NCBI GenBank assembly: GCA_017935345.1
Contig: JAGBHU010000038.1
Span: 114,302 to 178,301 of the forward strand
Source of the DNA: Coprococcus sp.
GTDB taxonomy: Bacteria; Bacillota; Clostridia; Lachnospirales; Lachnospiraceae
Direction of reading: 5' to 3'
Length of the DNA: 64,000 bases
In this document: piece after piece, positions 19,895 to 31,042 of the stretch
Position numbering within the stretch: the first letter of the stretch is position 1
Layout of the letters: each line of letters opens with the position of its first letter
Notes under the pieces: model-generated
Database searches by the model: none
What the model saw: only the letters and a program-made list of their open reading frames with translations
What the model was told of the DNA's origin: nothing
Position numbers and translations under genes: made by a program

Positions 19895-22465
19895 TTAATT
19901 ATGCACATACAGCTTTTCGCCATCGTAATCAAGAACAATATCTGACTGCGTGTTTATCTCGCCTGCCAGTATCATTCTTGCCACGAGTGTTTCTACATTT
20001 TTCTGAAGATATCGTTTCAGCGGTCTTGCGCCATAGATTTGGTCATAGCCCTGTGAAACAATAACGTCCTTTGCGGCATCGGATAATCTGATACTGATTT
20101 CTCTGTCGGCAAGTCTTCTGTTCAAATCCGCAACCATCAAATCTACAATACCTGATATATTTTCCCTTGAAAGTGCCTTAAATGTAATAATTTCATCAAT
20201 ACGGTTCAGGAATTCCGGTCTGAAATGTGCCTTCAGCTGCATCATAACATGTTCCTGCAGTTCACTGCTTATCTCGCCGCCCTCTGCAGCAATATCCGCA
20301 CCACCTATATTGGATGTCATGATAATAATGGTATTCTTAAAATCTACGGTTCTTCCCTGTGAGTCTGTAATACGTCCGTCATCCAGCACCTGCAAAAGAA
20401 CATTAAATACATCAGGATGTGCCTTTTCTACTTCATCAAACAGAACTACCGAATACGGCTTCCTTCTTACAGCCTCAGTAAGCTGTCCTCCCTCATCATA
20501 GCCTACATATCCCGGAGGCGCACCTATCAGTCTTGACACACTATGCTTCTCCATATACTCACTCATATCGATACGAACCATGTTCTGTTCATCATCAAAC
20601 AATGCAGCAGCAAGACTCTTTGCAAGCTCTGTCTTACCTACACCTGTAGGGCCGAGGAAAATAAATGAGCCGATTGGTTTGGTCGGGTCTTTGATTCCTG
20701 CCTTAGACCGAATAATCGCATCACTGACATAATCTACAGCCTCATCCTGACCTATTACACGTTTTTTCAGTTCATTGGCAAGATTCAATGTTTTGCTTTT
20801 TTCACTTTCAGTCAGCTTGGATACCGGTATTCCCGTCCATTTCGAAACAATCTTAGAAATTTCTTCCTCCGATACAACCTCATGAACAAGTTCCCGTTCC
20901 TTATCGGAAGCTGCTGCTTCTGCCGCCTCTAATTCCTTTTGGACAGCAGGCAGCTTACCATACTGAAGCTCTGCTGCTTTGTTGAGGTCATAATTCCGCT
21001 GTGCTATCTGGATATCTGCCTTTATCTGCTCCAATTCTTCTTTCAGATTACGGATTTTCTCTACACCGGCTTTTTCATTTTCCCATTTCGCCTTTAAAGC
21101 ATTTGCCTCATCCTTAAGCTCGGAAAGCTCCGCCTGCAAATCGGCAAGCCGCTGTTTGCTCAGACGGTCATCCTCCTTCTTCAGTGCCGCCTCTTCTATC
21201 TCAAGCTGCATGATCTTTCTTGTTATCTCATCCACCTCTACCGGCATGGAATCAAGCTCCGTCTTAATCATGGCACATGCTTCATCCACAAGGTCAATCG
21301 CCTTATCCGGAAGAAATCTGTCCGTAATATAACGATGTGACAAAAGTGCCGCATTGACAAGTGCCGCATCAGCGATCTTGACACCATGGAATACCTCATA
21401 ACGCTCCTTAATACCTCGCAAAATGGATATCGTATCCTCAACCGTCGGCTCATCGACAAGCACAGGCTGGAAACGTCTCTCAAGAGCCGCATCCTTTTCT
21501 ATATATTGTCTGTATTCATTTAACGTGGTTGCACCGATACAATGAAGCTCACCTCTTGCAAGCATAGGCTTTAACATATTTCCCGCATCCATTGCACCAT
21601 CGGTCTTTCCCGCACCGACGATGGTATGCAGCTCATCTATGAACAGAATAACCTCTCCATCCGATTTCTTCACTTCATCAAGGACATTTTTAAGCCGCTC
21701 CTCAAATTCACCTCTATACTTTGCACCTGCCACAAGTGCGCCCATATCAAGGGCAAATATTTTCTTATTCTTTAGTCCGTCAGGCACATCTCCACGAACA
21801 ATACGCTGTGCCAGACCTTCTACTACCGCAGTCTTACCTACACCCGGTTCACCAATCAGTACCGGATTGTTCTTCGTCTTTCGTGACAGAATACGAATAA
21901 CATTTCTGATTTCGCCGTCACGGCCTATTACGGGGTCCAGCTTCTGTTCTCTGGCACGTTCCACCAAATCATAGCCGTACTTCTCCATAGCCTCATAGGA
22001 GCTTTCAGGATTATCACTGTCCACCTTTCTGTTTCCTCTGATATCGGCAAGTGCCTTCAGGAAAGTATTTCTGCTGATACTCCAAACCTTAAGCATTTCC
22101 TTTACATCATTATCTGCCTTATCAATCAGTCCAAGGAAAATATGCTCTACCGATACATAAGCATCTCCCATCTGCTTTGCTTCCTTCTCCGCCTGAATAA
22201 GTACCTTGGAGAAATTATTTCCTGCATACATCTCTCCGCCGCTTACCTTGGCAAATACAGCCAGCTTCGCTTCCACTCTGTCTATGGCAGCATTCACATC
22301 GATTTCCATTTTCTCAAATATTCTTGCTATCAGACTTTCATCCGTCTCAAGCAGACCTGCCAGTAAATGTACCTGTGTCAGTTCCTGATGGTCAAACTCA
22401 AGCGCCTTTTCCTTAGCTTTTTCTATCGCTTCCAACGATTTCCGTGTAAACTTTTCTAAATCCAT
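19895..22465 (-). CDS. clpB: ClpB ATP-dependent disaggregase
   Basis: 856 residues, full length. The Hsp100 ring extracts proteins from aggregates with DnaK. Order: Clp N domain (1-145), first AAA+ module with Walker [10 protein letters not shown] and the [12 protein letters not shown] region, the coiled-coil middle domain (about 400-525, Glu/Lys/Ala-rich heptads, the ClpB hallmark that separates it from ClpA/ClpC), and a second AAA+ module with GPTGVGKTE and [11 protein letters not shown]. There is no ClpP-binding IGF loop. The start follows AAGGAGG. Expression is governed by the CIRCE-overlapped promoter at 22573-22614. Confidence 0.96.
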   Translation of the reverse strand: MDLEKFTRKSLEAIEKAKEKALEFDHQELTQVHLLAGLLETDESLIARIFEKMEIDVNAAIDRVEAKLAVFAKVSGGEMYAGNNFSKVLIQAEKEAKQMGDAYVSVEHIFLGLIDKADNDVKEMLKVWSISRNTFLKALADIRGNRKVDSDNPESSYEAMEKYGYDLVERAREQKLDPVIGRDGEIRNVIRILSRKTKNNPVLIGEPGVGKTAVVEGLAQRIVRGDVPDGLKNKKIFALDMGALVAGAKYRGEFEERLKNVLDEVKKSDGEVILFIDELHTIVGAGKTDGAMDAGNMLKPMLARGELHCIGATTLNEYRQYIEKDAALERRFQPVLVDEPTVEDTISILRGIKERYEVFHGVKIADAALVNAALLSHRYITDRFLPDKAIDLVDEACAMIKTELDSMPVEVDEITRKIMQLEIEEAALKKEDDRLSKQRLADLQAELSELKDEANALKAKWENEKAGVEKIRNLKEELEQIKADIQIAQRNYDLNKAAELQYGKLPAVQKELEAAEAAASDKERELVHEVVSEEEISKIVSKWTGIPVSKLTESEKSKTLNLANELKKRVIGQDEAVDYVSDAIIRSKAGIKDPTKPIGSFIFLGPTGVGKTELAKSLAAALFDDEQNMVRIDMSEYMEKHSVSRLIGAPPGYVGYDEGGQLTEAVRRKPYSVVLFDEVEKAHPDVFNVLLQVLDDGRITDSQGRTVDFKNTIIIMTSNIGGADIAAEGGEISSELQEHVMMQLKAHFRPEFLNRIDEIITFKALSRENISGIVDLMVADLNRRLADREISIRLSDAAKDVIVSQGYDQIYGARPLKRYLQKNVETLVARMILAGEINTQSDIVLDYDGEKLYVHN

Positions 22466-22572
22466 AGTCGTTACCTCCTTCTTATCATTGTCCTATGCAA
22501 TAAAGCAAATACCTGCTTTTATGTATAGCATTTATCCTTTATCTGATTATTAAACATTTTTACTGCAAAAAT

Positions 22573-22601
22573 AATATAGCACTTTTATTAGCACTCGTCA
22601 A
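22573..22601 (-). promoter_or_regulatory. clpB promoter with the -35 box inside CIRCE
   Basis: TTGACG (22601-22596), 17-base spacer, TATATT (22578-22573) on the minus strand. The -35 box lies in the spacer of the CIRCE element, so HrcA bound there would exclude RNA polymerase. Confidence 0.8.
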
Positions 22602-22614
22602 TAGTGAGTGCTAA
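22588..22614. promoter_or_regulatory. CIRCE operator (HrcA site) upstream of clpB
   Basis: TTAGCACTC, 9-base spacer (GTCAATAGT), GAGTGCTAA: a perfect match to the CIRCE consensus, the binding site of the heat-shock repressor HrcA. Placing clpB under CIRCE differs from Bacillus, where CtsR usually controls clp genes. Confidence 0.95.
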
Positions 22615-22628
22615 TAAAAGTGTATAAA

Positions 22629-22660
22629 AACAGACAGAGTTTTTGTTTCTCTGTCTGCTT
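22629..22660 (-). terminator. intrinsic terminator after the kinase gene
   Basis: CAGACAGAG and CTCTGTCTG pair around a 9-base loop. On the minus strand the stem is followed by TTTTTAT. It ends the cobB-bgl-kinase unit just before the clpB CIRCE. Confidence 0.8.
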
Positions 22661-22680
22661 TTATTTCCCATTCTATTTTT

Positions 22681-23523
22681 CTATTGATTCACTTCCTCCA
22701 CCAGCATAGGAAGTACCTTTTCAAACTTTACGCCATACCAGTGGTTTTCATCATCAATCGTCTTTTTTATACTCTCCACAACAAAGTCAGCCGCAATTTT
22801 TGCTGCCTCGTATTCACTTCTGCCCTGCATAACGGCTCCGGTAAATGCTGCCGCATAACAGTCACCTGTTCCGTGTGAGTTCTTTTCAATCTTCTCGGTA
22901 AAATAATACTGCAAATCATCTGCCACGCAGTCATAAACCGCTACTCCGATTCTGCCGCTCTCATAGCTGATACCCTTCAGTATCACCTTCTTTGCCCCAA
23001 GCTTTTTGATACCGTCAAGCAGGCTCTTAATATATTCCTCATCATGTCCTTCTGCCCGATATGAAATCCCTGTCATAAAAGCAGCTTCCGTAATATTCGG
23101 AAGAACAACATCGGCCTTACCACACAGACCTGCCATACACTTTACAAATTCTTCATTAAATCCATAATAAAGACTTCCGTTATCTGCCATAGCCGGGTCT
23201 ATAATCTTAACGGCTCCTTCATTCAAAACATTTTCAATTAAATCTCCTACATAATCAATCTGTCTGATGCTTCCAAGATAACCGGTATAGATACAATCAA
23301 AGCTCTGTTTTTCTTTCATCCAGTGATTCATAATATCCGGTATATCATCCGTCAAATCCCTGAATGTATATCCTGAAAAACCTCCCGTATGTGTAGAAAG
23401 CACTGCCGACGGAAGAATAATCGTCTCAACTCCGCAAGCAGATATGATAGGGAGTGCCACCGTAAGCGAACACTGTCCCAAGCATGAAATATCCTGAATC
23501 GTCAGAACTCTTTTATCTGTCAT
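22681..23523 (-). CDS. pyridoxal/pyridoxamine kinase-like (PfkB/ribokinase fold)
   Basis: 280 residues. Kinases of this group phosphorylate the 5'-hydroxyl of B6 vitamers in the salvage route to pyridoxal phosphate. The N-terminus (VLTIQDISCLGQCSL), the STHTGGFSGYTFRDL segment, DPAMADNGSLYYGF and the ATP/anion-hole motif SHGTGDCYAAAF with its catalytic Asp fit the PdxY/pyridoxamine kinase subgroup and its usual length. It follows the GH1 gene by 22 bases with a strong AGGAGG site. Hydroxymethylpyrimidine kinases share the fold, so the exact substrate is not certain. Confidence 0.82.
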   Translation of the reverse strand: MTDKRVLTIQDISCLGQCSLTVALPIISACGVETIILPSAVLSTHTGGFSGYTFRDLTDDIPDIMNHWMKEKQSFDCIYTGYLGSIRQIDYVGDLIENVLNEGAVKIIDPAMADNGSLYYGFNEEFVKCMAGLCGKADVVLPNITEAAFMTGISYRAEGHDEEYIKSLLDGIKKLGAKKVILKGISYESGRIGVAVYDCVADDLQYYFTEKIEKNSHGTGDCYAAAFTGAVMQGRSEYEAAKIAADFVVESIKKTIDDENHWYGVKFEKVLPMLVEEVNQ

Positions 23524-23545
23524 TATTATATCCTCCTGATTACTA

Positions 23546-24997
<1,452 letters not shown>

Positions 24998-25021
24998 TTA
25001 TCTCCTTCCTTATCAGTATGA

Positions 25022-25747
25022 TTACAAACTGCCTAAAACCTCGCCTATTTTATCGGCTATCAACAAATCAGCCTGACTATCCGTCTGGGTAGGTGCCATA
25101 TTGATAACCACCAAATGCTTACCTCTAAAATATCTGATTAATCCGGCTGCCGGATATACTACCAGAGATGTACCGCCTATTATCAATGTATCCGCTTCGG
25201 AAATGTAATTGACAGCCGCTTCCATATCCGATGTCTTAAGCGCTTCTTCATATAAAACGACATCAGGCTTAATGATTCCGCCGCAGTTACAACGTGGCAC
25301 ACCGTCCGAATCTGCCACATATTTAAGATTATAAAAGCTTCCGCACCGCTCACAATAATTACGATGTACCGAGCCATGCAGTTCTATCACATTTCTGCTG
25401 CCTGCAAGCTGATGTAACCCGTCTATATTCTGGGTAATTATGGCTTTTAGCTTCCCCTTCTCCTCTAATTCCGCAAGTTTCTTATGTGCCGCATTGGGTT
25501 TCGCATCCAAAAAAATCATCTTATCCTTATAAAATCTGTAAAACTCTTCCGGATTGCTTCTGTAAAAGCTATGACTGATAATCGTCTCCGGCGGATATTT
25601 ATATTTCTGATTATATAATCCGTCCACACTTCTAAAATCAGGTATTCCACTCTCTGTCGAAACACCGGCACCGCCAAAAAACACTATATTATTTGATTCT
25701 TCCACAATTTCGCGAAGCCTGTTCACTTTGTCTGTATCTACACTCAT
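25022..25747 (-). CDS. cobB: Sir2-family NAD-dependent protein deacylase
   Basis: 241 residues. Sirtuins remove acyl groups from lysines while cleaving NAD+. Seen here: GGAGVSTESGIPDFR (NAD pocket), TQNIDGLHQLAGS, the catalytic His in ELHGSVHRNYC, a four-Cys zinc site (CERC and CNCGG, with the CxC form in the second pair), and GTSLVVYPAAGL near the end. Length is normal. It is first in a probable operon with the GH1 and kinase genes; the link between the three is not obvious. Confidence 0.92.
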   Translation of the reverse strand: MSVDTDKVNRLREIVEESNNIVFFGGAGVSTESGIPDFRSVDGLYNQKYKYPPETIISHSFYRSNPEEFYRFYKDKMIFLDAKPNAAHKKLAELEEKGKLKAIITQNIDGLHQLAGSRNVIELHGSVHRNYCERCGSFYNLKYVADSDGVPRCNCGGIIKPDVVLYEEALKTSDMEAAVNYISEADTLIIGGTSLVVYPAAGLIRYFRGKHLVVINMAPTQTDSQADLLIADKIGEVLGSL

Positions 25748-25763
25748 ACATCACACCCCCACA

Positions 25764-25792
25764 ATCATACAAAACTTTTGTTTATAAACCAA
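25764..25792 (-). promoter_or_regulatory. promoter for the cobB-bgl-kinase unit
   Basis: TTGGTT (25792-25787), 17-base spacer, TATGAT (25769-25764) on the minus strand. It begins 2 bases after the terminator of cdaR, so the two transcription units are nearly touching. Confidence 0.6.
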
Positions 25793-25794
25793 AT

Positions 25795-25822
25795 ACAGGG
25801 TCATGCAAAAGCCTGACCCTGT
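25795..25822 (-). terminator. intrinsic terminator after cdaR
   Basis: ACAGGGTCA and TGACCCTGT pair around a 10-base loop. A T-containing tail (ATTTGGTTTAT) follows on the minus strand. It is 11 bases from the cdaR stop. Confidence 0.75.
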
Positions 25823-25832
25823 AAATACCGTT

Positions 25833-27062
25833 TTACGGCATTGCACTAACCGTTATTATTACGCTGCATACAGAATCGACTGTATATCCGTCACCGTCTT
25901 TGATATTTAGCGTCACTTCGTTTGCTCCAATTGACAGCCCCTGTCCGTCCACTGATATATGTAAATCGGAAGCCTTCAGCTTCGATACGACCTCAGATGA
26001 ACCTTTTACTTTGACTGTTTGTCCATTTTCAAATGATATTTCATAATAATAATTATCGGTTTTATTCTCTATACTGATATCATCAGTCGATATCGTAATG
26101 TCCTTTTCCACACTCTTTTCAATGGTAATCTTAACATTCACCATCTCGTTGTCTTCTGATACCACAACTCCGTCAGGCAAATATTTCACGATATCAATGG
26201 TTGTTTCATAATCAGAGTCATAACCGGAGATATCAATATCACTGATGTCTACGCTCTTGATGGAATTAAGCACCGAGCTTTCTCCTCCGATTGCTATGGT
26301 TTCCGGTACATATTCTACCGCAGCCACTACATACCCTGCTGCCGGATTTCCTTTCGTCTCTATATTGACAGGAACTTTCTTAGTTCTGTATATCGGAACC
26401 GTAACATCTATATTATCCACGTCACAGCTTATGGCATTTGGTGATATCTCTTTTCCGCTTGCGTTTTTAAATACAGGTGTACAATTCGTAGACACGTCCG
26501 TAGTTCTGGCCGTTACGTCAACTACAATCTCAACCACATCGATGCTGCTTACCACGCTTTCTGCACCTTTCACATTGATCAGATTCGGCGTTGCAACACC
26601 ATTTCCTGCAATATATCCCTCTGCCACCTGTCCGGTCGTAACCACCGTAACCGGAACGGCAACCGTTTTTTCTTCTTCAAGTTCAACATGCATCACATCA
26701 TCCACCACGGTAATGCTTATGCTGTTTTTTACGGCTTCCTCCTTTGCCGATACCGATATCGGCACGGCATTTGTGATTGATATTTTCGACATATCTGCCG
26801 TAGCAAGGAAATCCTCCCTGCTCAAAGTATTTACCACCGATTTCCTGCCCTTGATAATAATATCAACCGTATCACCTGATGTTATGGAAAACAACTGGTT
26901 CTGGTCCGTAATTGCCTCAGCATTTAAAAGCTCTATCGGAATATCCTTTATCTGCTTTGTAACAGCCGAATCATCTATATTCAGGACAGCAACCCAAACG
27001 ATAAAACCCAGCACGACAGCCAACAGCTTCAGTGCCAAGTTGCTAAATAATTTTTCTTTCAT
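25833..27062 (-). CDS. cdaR: CdaR, YbbR-domain regulator of diadenylate cyclase
   Basis: 409 residues. Residues 1-30 hold a signal-anchor helix (LALKLLAVVLGFIVWVAVL); the rest lies outside the membrane as several YbbR beta domains (repeating VPV or IPV-T-G-x-P-A-x-GY units). CdaR binds the membrane cyclase CdaA and tunes c-di-AMP production. Its start codon overlaps the cdaA stop as TAATG, so the pair is translationally coupled. Length agrees with clostridial homologues. The glmM gene that often follows in Bacilli is absent. Confidence 0.9.
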   Translation of the reverse strand: MKEKLFSNLALKLLAVVLGFIVWVAVLNIDDSAVTKQIKDIPIELLNAEAITDQNQLFSITSGDTVDIIIKGRKSVVNTLSREDFLATADMSKISITNAVPISVSAKEEAVKNSISITVVDDVMHVELEEEKTVAVPVTVVTTGQVAEGYIAGNGVATPNLINVKGAESVVSSIDVVEIVVDVTARTTDVSTNCTPVFKNASGKEISPNAISCDVDNIDVTVPIYRTKKVPVNIETKGNPAAGYVVAAVEYVPETIAIGGESSVLNSIKSVDISDIDISGYDSDYETTIDIVKYLPDGVVVSEDNEMVNVKITIEKSVEKDITISTDDISIENKTDNYYYEISFENGQTVKVKGSSEVVSKLKASDLHISVDGQGLSIGANEVTLNIKDGDGYTVDSVCSVIITVSAMP

Positions 27063-27946
27063 TATTTTGCCCTCCTTTCACCGGAAGTACTCTTCGTTTT
27101 TCTGGAGGTCTTATGTTTTCTGTCATCGCGTTTTCTGGTCTCGTTCTTGCAAAGCATCTGCAAATGCTTTCTTACATTCTCCGTATCCAGATTCCGAAAC
27201 AGCTCTCCACCCTTTGCAATAGAAATGGAACCTGTCTCTTCTGATACAATCAGCGTTACACTATCCGAAACCTCACTGATACCGATACCTGCTCTATGCC
27301 TGGTACCAAGCTCCTTATTGATGGAATCATTTGCAGAAAGCGGCAGATAGCAGGTAGCCGATACTACCCTGTTCTTTCTTATAATTACCGCACCGTCATG
27401 CAGCGGTGTATTATGCTCAAATATATTCAGCAATAACTGGTTTGTCACAACCGCATCAATCGTAATTCCCGTATCAATATATTCACCAAGTGCCACTTCA
27501 TTTTCAAGTACAATCAGCGCACCTGTTCTATTTGCCGAAAGGACCGTTACCGTCCTGACAAGCTCATATACGGTTTTTTCTGTAAGATAGCCTTCATCCT
27601 CGGCATCACGCATAATATATTTAACAAGCTTCTTTCTTCCCAACTGTTCAAGGCCACGTCTGAACTCAGGCTGAAACAGAATAACGACTGCTATAATACC
27701 TACACTAAGCGCATTTTTCAGGAGAAATAGTATGGTATTCAGCTGGAATACCGCAGCTACCGCCGCAAACAATATAATAACAATAATGCCCTTCAGCAAC
27801 GTCCATGCACGACTCGTTTTAAACCAAAGCATGATTTTATATATGACAAATGCCAAGATAAGAATTTCAATAATATCAAAAACATCCGGTACGGCAATAT
27901 AAAACCAATCGAAATAAGTCTGCAAAAATGTTATTATCTTATCCAT
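27062..27946 (-). CDS. cdaA: CdaA diadenylate cyclase
   Basis: 294 residues. Makes c-di-AMP from two ATP molecules; this messenger controls potassium and osmolyte transport and wall homeostasis. Three membrane helices lie near residues 25-41, 51-68 and 75-91. The DAC domain covers about 105-265, with the DGA motif at 184-186 (LHDGAVII) and the RHR motif at 216-218 (GTRHRAG). The C-terminal tail of about 30 residues is strongly basic (RKRDDRKHKTSRKT). It follows GGGGGA and forms a coupled pair with cdaR. Confidence 0.95.
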   Translation of the reverse strand: MDKIITFLQTYFDWFYIAVPDVFDIIEILILAFVIYKIMLWFKTSRAWTLLKGIIVIILFAAVAAVFQLNTILFLLKNALSVGIIAVVILFQPEFRRGLEQLGRKKLVKYIMRDAEDEGYLTEKTVYELVRTVTVLSANRTGALIVLENEVALGEYIDTGITIDAVVTNQLLLNIFEHNTPLHDGAVIIRKNRVVSATCYLPLSANDSINKELGTRHRAGIGISEVSDSVTLIVSEETGSISIAKGGELFRNLDTENVRKHLQMLCKNETRKRDDRKHKTSRKTKSTSGERRAK

Positions 27947-27990
27947 ATAATCCCCCTTTCCAAAATTGTAACAGTTCGGTTACCCAAAAT

Positions 27991-28020
27991 GATATGACCT
28001 GACTTAAGCCAGGTCATATC
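27991..28020 (-). terminator. intrinsic terminator between the membrane genes and cdaA
   Basis: GATATGACCTG and CAGGTCATATC form an 11-bp stem with an 8-base loop, 12 bases after the stop at 28033. ATTTT follows on the minus strand. The short T-tract may allow read-through into cdaA. Confidence 0.7.
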
Positions 28021-28032
28021 GAAATCGTAAAT

Positions 28033-29019
28033 TTATCTGGTAGCACCGTTTACTGAATCATCACCATTTGAAGTACCGTTACTTGAAGCTCCATTGCCGG
28101 AGCTGATTGTTCTGACAGCTTTCTTCTGCTTACCCATTACAACCTTCGGTACAGCCTTTACATAATAGTAGTATTCATCATCTTCAAACTGTGTATTCTC
28201 AACCCGGGAATAATCTACTACACACCTAAAGAACTGAACCACTACGGCTACCAAAATAGCCAGTATGGAACCAAAAAGTGCTCCGACAAGTGATATATCC
28301 GCATCAAATGCAAAATTACCGACAAGGAAAAGAATAATCTCAACCAACCCGCCTGCTATGATTGCAACATACCACGAAAAATCAAATGCCAGTCTGTATA
28401 TGATATTTGTCAATACGATTACTACTGCAAATACAATAACAGTAAGTATCAGTGTCTTATTCTCCACAAGACTTTGGAACATATATTTATATCCCTCAAC
28501 CAAATCATCTTCGGCAGTTGTCTCTGCTAAATCCAAATAATCTCCTGCATGTTTAAGGAAGAAATAAAATACACATCCAAAAGCTGCCGGAAGCACACCT
28601 GCCGCACCTACAAGCATCCCTGCCAATACCGGCATAAAATACTGAAACTTTATAATGAACATCAACGGCATGAACATAATAATCCATGATGTCTTAGGGA
28701 AAAATCTTATATATATACAATACATAATGACAAATAAAAGAATGAATACAACCGCTATTTCAACATTGGCACTAAACATCTGTGCACATGCATAGATTCC
28801 TCCTAAAGCGAGTGTAATCCCATCTGACATAAACGCACATATAAGTGCCAATACAAAAATAATTGGCATACTGCTCAAGGTACTATGATACCCTGTCAGG
28901 TGTGATACCGACCAAAACATTAAAAATGCCAGTATAAACTTTACAACCGGTGAAATAAACTTATTATATTTTCCACAAAAATTTTTTATCTCTTCACGAA
29001 TAGTAAGTAATGATGCCAT
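28033..29019 (-). CDS. polytopic membrane protein of unknown function
   Basis: 328 residues with about eight hydrophobic helices (for example around 25-45, 50-70, 85-105, 110-130, 185-205 and 240-262), then a cytosolic or surface tail ending in a Gly/Ser/Asn-rich stretch (ISSGNGASSNGTSNGDD). I do not recognise a transporter signature. It is 4 bases downstream of the next gene upstream, a two-helix membrane protein, so they form a unit. Similar proteins are common in Lachnospiraceae, but I know of no tested function. Confidence 0.75.
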   Translation of the reverse strand: MASLLTIREEIKNFCGKYNKFISPVVKFILAFLMFWSVSHLTGYHSTLSSMPIIFVLALICAFMSDGITLALGGIYACAQMFSANVEIAVVFILLFVIMYCIYIRFFPKTSWIIMFMPLMFIIKFQYFMPVLAGMLVGAAGVLPAAFGCVFYFFLKHAGDYLDLAETTAEDDLVEGYKYMFQSLVENKTLILTVIVFAVVIVLTNIIYRLAFDFSWYVAIIAGGLVEIILFLVGNFAFDADISLVGALFGSILAILVAVVVQFFRCVVDYSRVENTQFEDDEYYYYVKAVPKVVMGKQKKAVRTISSGNGASSNGTSNGDDSVNGATR

Positions 29020-29022
29020 AAT

Positions 29023-29451
29023 TTACCTCGTCCTCCTCTTCCTTGCAGGTCGTTTTGTCTTATCCTTTTTATCATAAAAATCAATCAGCTTCTTTAGATT
29101 CTGATTATATTTTATGAGCTTCGGCTTCGCCTTAATATATCTGTAGGAATACAAAACCCATGCAAAAACTAAAAAAGCAAGGCAAACCAGTCCGTAATAT
29201 AAGATTAATTTATACGCAACACTCAAATAATCCATACTGGCTAATTCTTCCATAATAGTACCAAGATTATAATACACATATGCTGCCACTATGACCCAAA
29301 ATAAAACCGTCGTAGAGACAAGGGTCTTCAGGCAATTATATTTCACATAATCACTTTTAAAATATTTGCCCTTATCCAAATCCTCTCTTCCTAATGACTG
29401 CTCATACATAGCAAGCTTTGTCATTAGAATGACTTTTTCGCCATTTACCAT
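29023..29451 (-). CDS. small two-helix membrane protein, unknown function
   Basis: 142 residues. Two hydrophobic helices near 43-63 and 82-104, flanked by charged cytosolic ends; the C-terminus is very basic (KTKRPARKRRTR). No family recognised. It starts at GTTATG after CAGGAGAGA. The stop is 3 bases before the start of the larger membrane protein, which implies one transcript from the promoter at 29555-29583. Confidence 0.7.
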   Translation of the reverse strand: MVNGEKVILMTKLAMYEQSLGREDLDKGKYFKSDYVKYNCLKTLVSTTVLFWVIVAAYVYYNLGTIMEELASMDYLSVAYKLILYYGLVCLAFLVFAWVLYSYRYIKAKPKLIKYNQNLKKLIDFYDKKDKTKRPARKRRTR

Positions 29452-29554
29452 AACTCTCTCCTGAACTCACATAAATCCCATCAATATGAAACCATGTGTC
29501 TTAAATATTTTTGCGAAGTGGTAAAAAATGCCACCAATGCACATGACTTACTAC

Positions 29555-29583
29555 ATTATAATCCATTGGCTTTGAATACGCAA
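29555..29583 (-). promoter_or_regulatory. sigma-A-type promoter for the membrane-protein pair
   Basis: TTGCGT (29583-29578), 17-base spacer and TATAAT (29560-29555) on the minus strand. A 10-bp inverted repeat, ATAATCCATT (29558-29567) and AATGGATTAT (29594-29603), brackets the -35 region and could be an operator. Confidence 0.65.
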
Positions 29584-29635
29584 GTTTTTTAGAAATGGAT
29601 TATCTTAAATTGTATTTATGGTTCAAACGATACAG

Positions 29636-29712
29636 CATAAAAAATCCTTCAATTTCTCCAAAAGCACAATTCATCACAAATGAATAATGCCGTTGGGAAA
29701 TCAAAGGATTTT
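29636..29712 (-). terminator. long-hairpin terminator after the aminotransferase gene
   Basis: Outer arms AAAATCCTT (29641-29649) and AAGGATTTT (29704-29712), an inner ATTTC/GAAAT extension, and an inner ATTCAT/ATGAAT stem. On the minus strand the structure ends in TTTTTTATG. It is longer than a usual terminator. Confidence 0.7.
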
Positions 29713-29755
29713 ACATTTTCCGCTTCCTTACTGTATTTCTATTTTGCTGTCCTGC

Positions 29756-31042
29756 CTATTTATCTTCCAAAAGCTTTTCTATACTGGCAAGCTTTACACA
29801 GAGAACAAATATCTTTGATGCCTGCGCCATCTCCTCAGGAGTCGGGAAGGATGGTGCAATACGGATATTGGAATCCTCCGGGTCTTTTCCATATGGGAAT
29901 GTAGCGCCTGCACCTGTCAGCACAACTCCAAGTGCCTTACATTTTGCAACAATATTTTTTGCACAGCCCGGCAGCGCATTAAAGGAAATGAAATAACCTC
30001 CTCTTGGCTTAATCCAGCTTCCGATTTCAAGACCTGTCAATTCATTATCAAGCGTATTTAACACCGCCTCAAATTTCGGACGAAGCAGCTCGGCATGTAA
30101 CTTCATATGTGCCTTCAAGCCATCAATATCCTTAAAAAATCTGGAATGTCTAAGCTGGTTAATCTTATCATGTCCAATCGTCTGTATTGTCATCTGGCTC
30201 TCAATAAAGTCAATGTTTTCAAGAGATGTAGCAATCGCAGATACACCTGAACCCGGAAAACTGATTTTTGAAGTTGAGGCAAAGATATAAACCATATTCG
30301 GATTTCCTGCCTTTTCACATTCCTCTAATATATTCAGAATTTCATCCTGCATGTTCTCGTAAAGATGATGAATACAATATGCATTATCCCAATAAATACG
30401 GAAATCCTCTGCTGCCGGCTTTAAGTTCGCAAAACGTCTTACCACCTCATCCGAATAGGAGATTCCTGTCGGATTCGAATATTTTGGCACACACCAGATT
30501 CCTTTTACGGAAGCATCATTATTTACATACTGCTCTACCATATCCATATCCGGTCCGTCATCATAAAGCGGAACATTAACCATCTCAATACCGAAAAACT
30601 CCGTAATCTTAAAATGTCTGTCATATCCCGGAACAGGGCATAAAAACTTTACTTTATCCAGCTTACACCATGGTGTTGAGCCATTGACTCCGTGTGTCAT
30701 GGAACGGGATACCGTATCATACATGATATTTAAGCTTGAATTACCGCAAACAACAACATTATCCTTCTTTACTGACATCATATCTGCCATAAGTTTTCTA
30801 CACTCACCGATACCGTCCAAATCTCCGTAATTACGGGTATCGTTACCAAGCACTGTCTTCATATCGGATTCACTGTTAATTACGTCAAGCATTGGCATGG
30901 AAAGTGCAAGCTGTGAATAACCAGGCTTACCTCTTGCCATATTCAGATTAAGTCCCTTTGCCTCCTCTGTCTTATACTCTTCCATAAGCGCTTCCTTAAG
31001 TGTAAGCAACTCATCCTTACTCAAATCCTTGTATGCTTTCAT
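29756..31042 (-). CDS. aspartate-type aminotransferase (MocR-like, type Ic family)
   Basis: 428 residues. PLP-dependent transaminase, fold type I. I start at 31042 (MKAYKDLSKDELL) because GGAGG precedes it by 7 bases; the frame is open 15 codons further. LNMARGKPGYSQLALS, the NYGDLDGIGECR segment, PKYSNPTGISYSDE (the NPTG loop) and the PLP lysine in ASTSKISFPGSG agree with the Aminotran_MocR family, in which characterised members transfer amino groups between aspartate and 2-oxoglutarate. There is no DNA-binding domain. It stands alone between terminators. Confidence 0.85.
   Translation of the reverse strand: MKAYKDLSKDELLTLKEALMEEYKTEEAKGLNLNMARGKPGYSQLALSMPMLDVINSESDMKTVLGNDTRNYGDLDGIGECRKLMADMMSVKKDNVVVCGNSSLNIMYDTVSRSMTHGVNGSTPWCKLDKVKFLCPVPGYDRHFKITEFFGIEMVNVPLYDDGPDMDMVEQYVNNDASVKGIWCVPKYSNPTGISYSDEVVRRFANLKPAAEDFRIYWDNAYCIHHLYENMQDEILNILEECEKAGNPNMVYIFASTSKISFPGSGVSAIATSLENIDFIESQMTIQTIGHDKINQLRHSRFFKDIDGLKAHMKLHAELLRPKFEAVLNTLDNELTGLEIGSWIKPRGGYFISFNALPGCAKNIVAKCKALGVVLTGAGATFPYGKDPEDSNIRIAPSFPTPEEMAQASKIFVLCVKLASIEKLLEDK

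Larger units (their letters stand above)
29452..29755. other. intergenic region with promoter, operator-like repeat and terminator
   Basis: 304 bases without a gene. It holds the 5' leader of the 29023 gene (about 100 bases), the promoter at 29555-29583 with a 10-bp inverted repeat around it, and the terminator of the aminotransferase gene at 29636-29712. Confidence 0.6.

Noticed and set aside
26245..27222. 325-codon plus-strand frame opposite cdaR
   Set aside because: Ser/Thr/Val-rich translation of the complement of a YbbR gene; no ribosome-binding site or recognisable domain.
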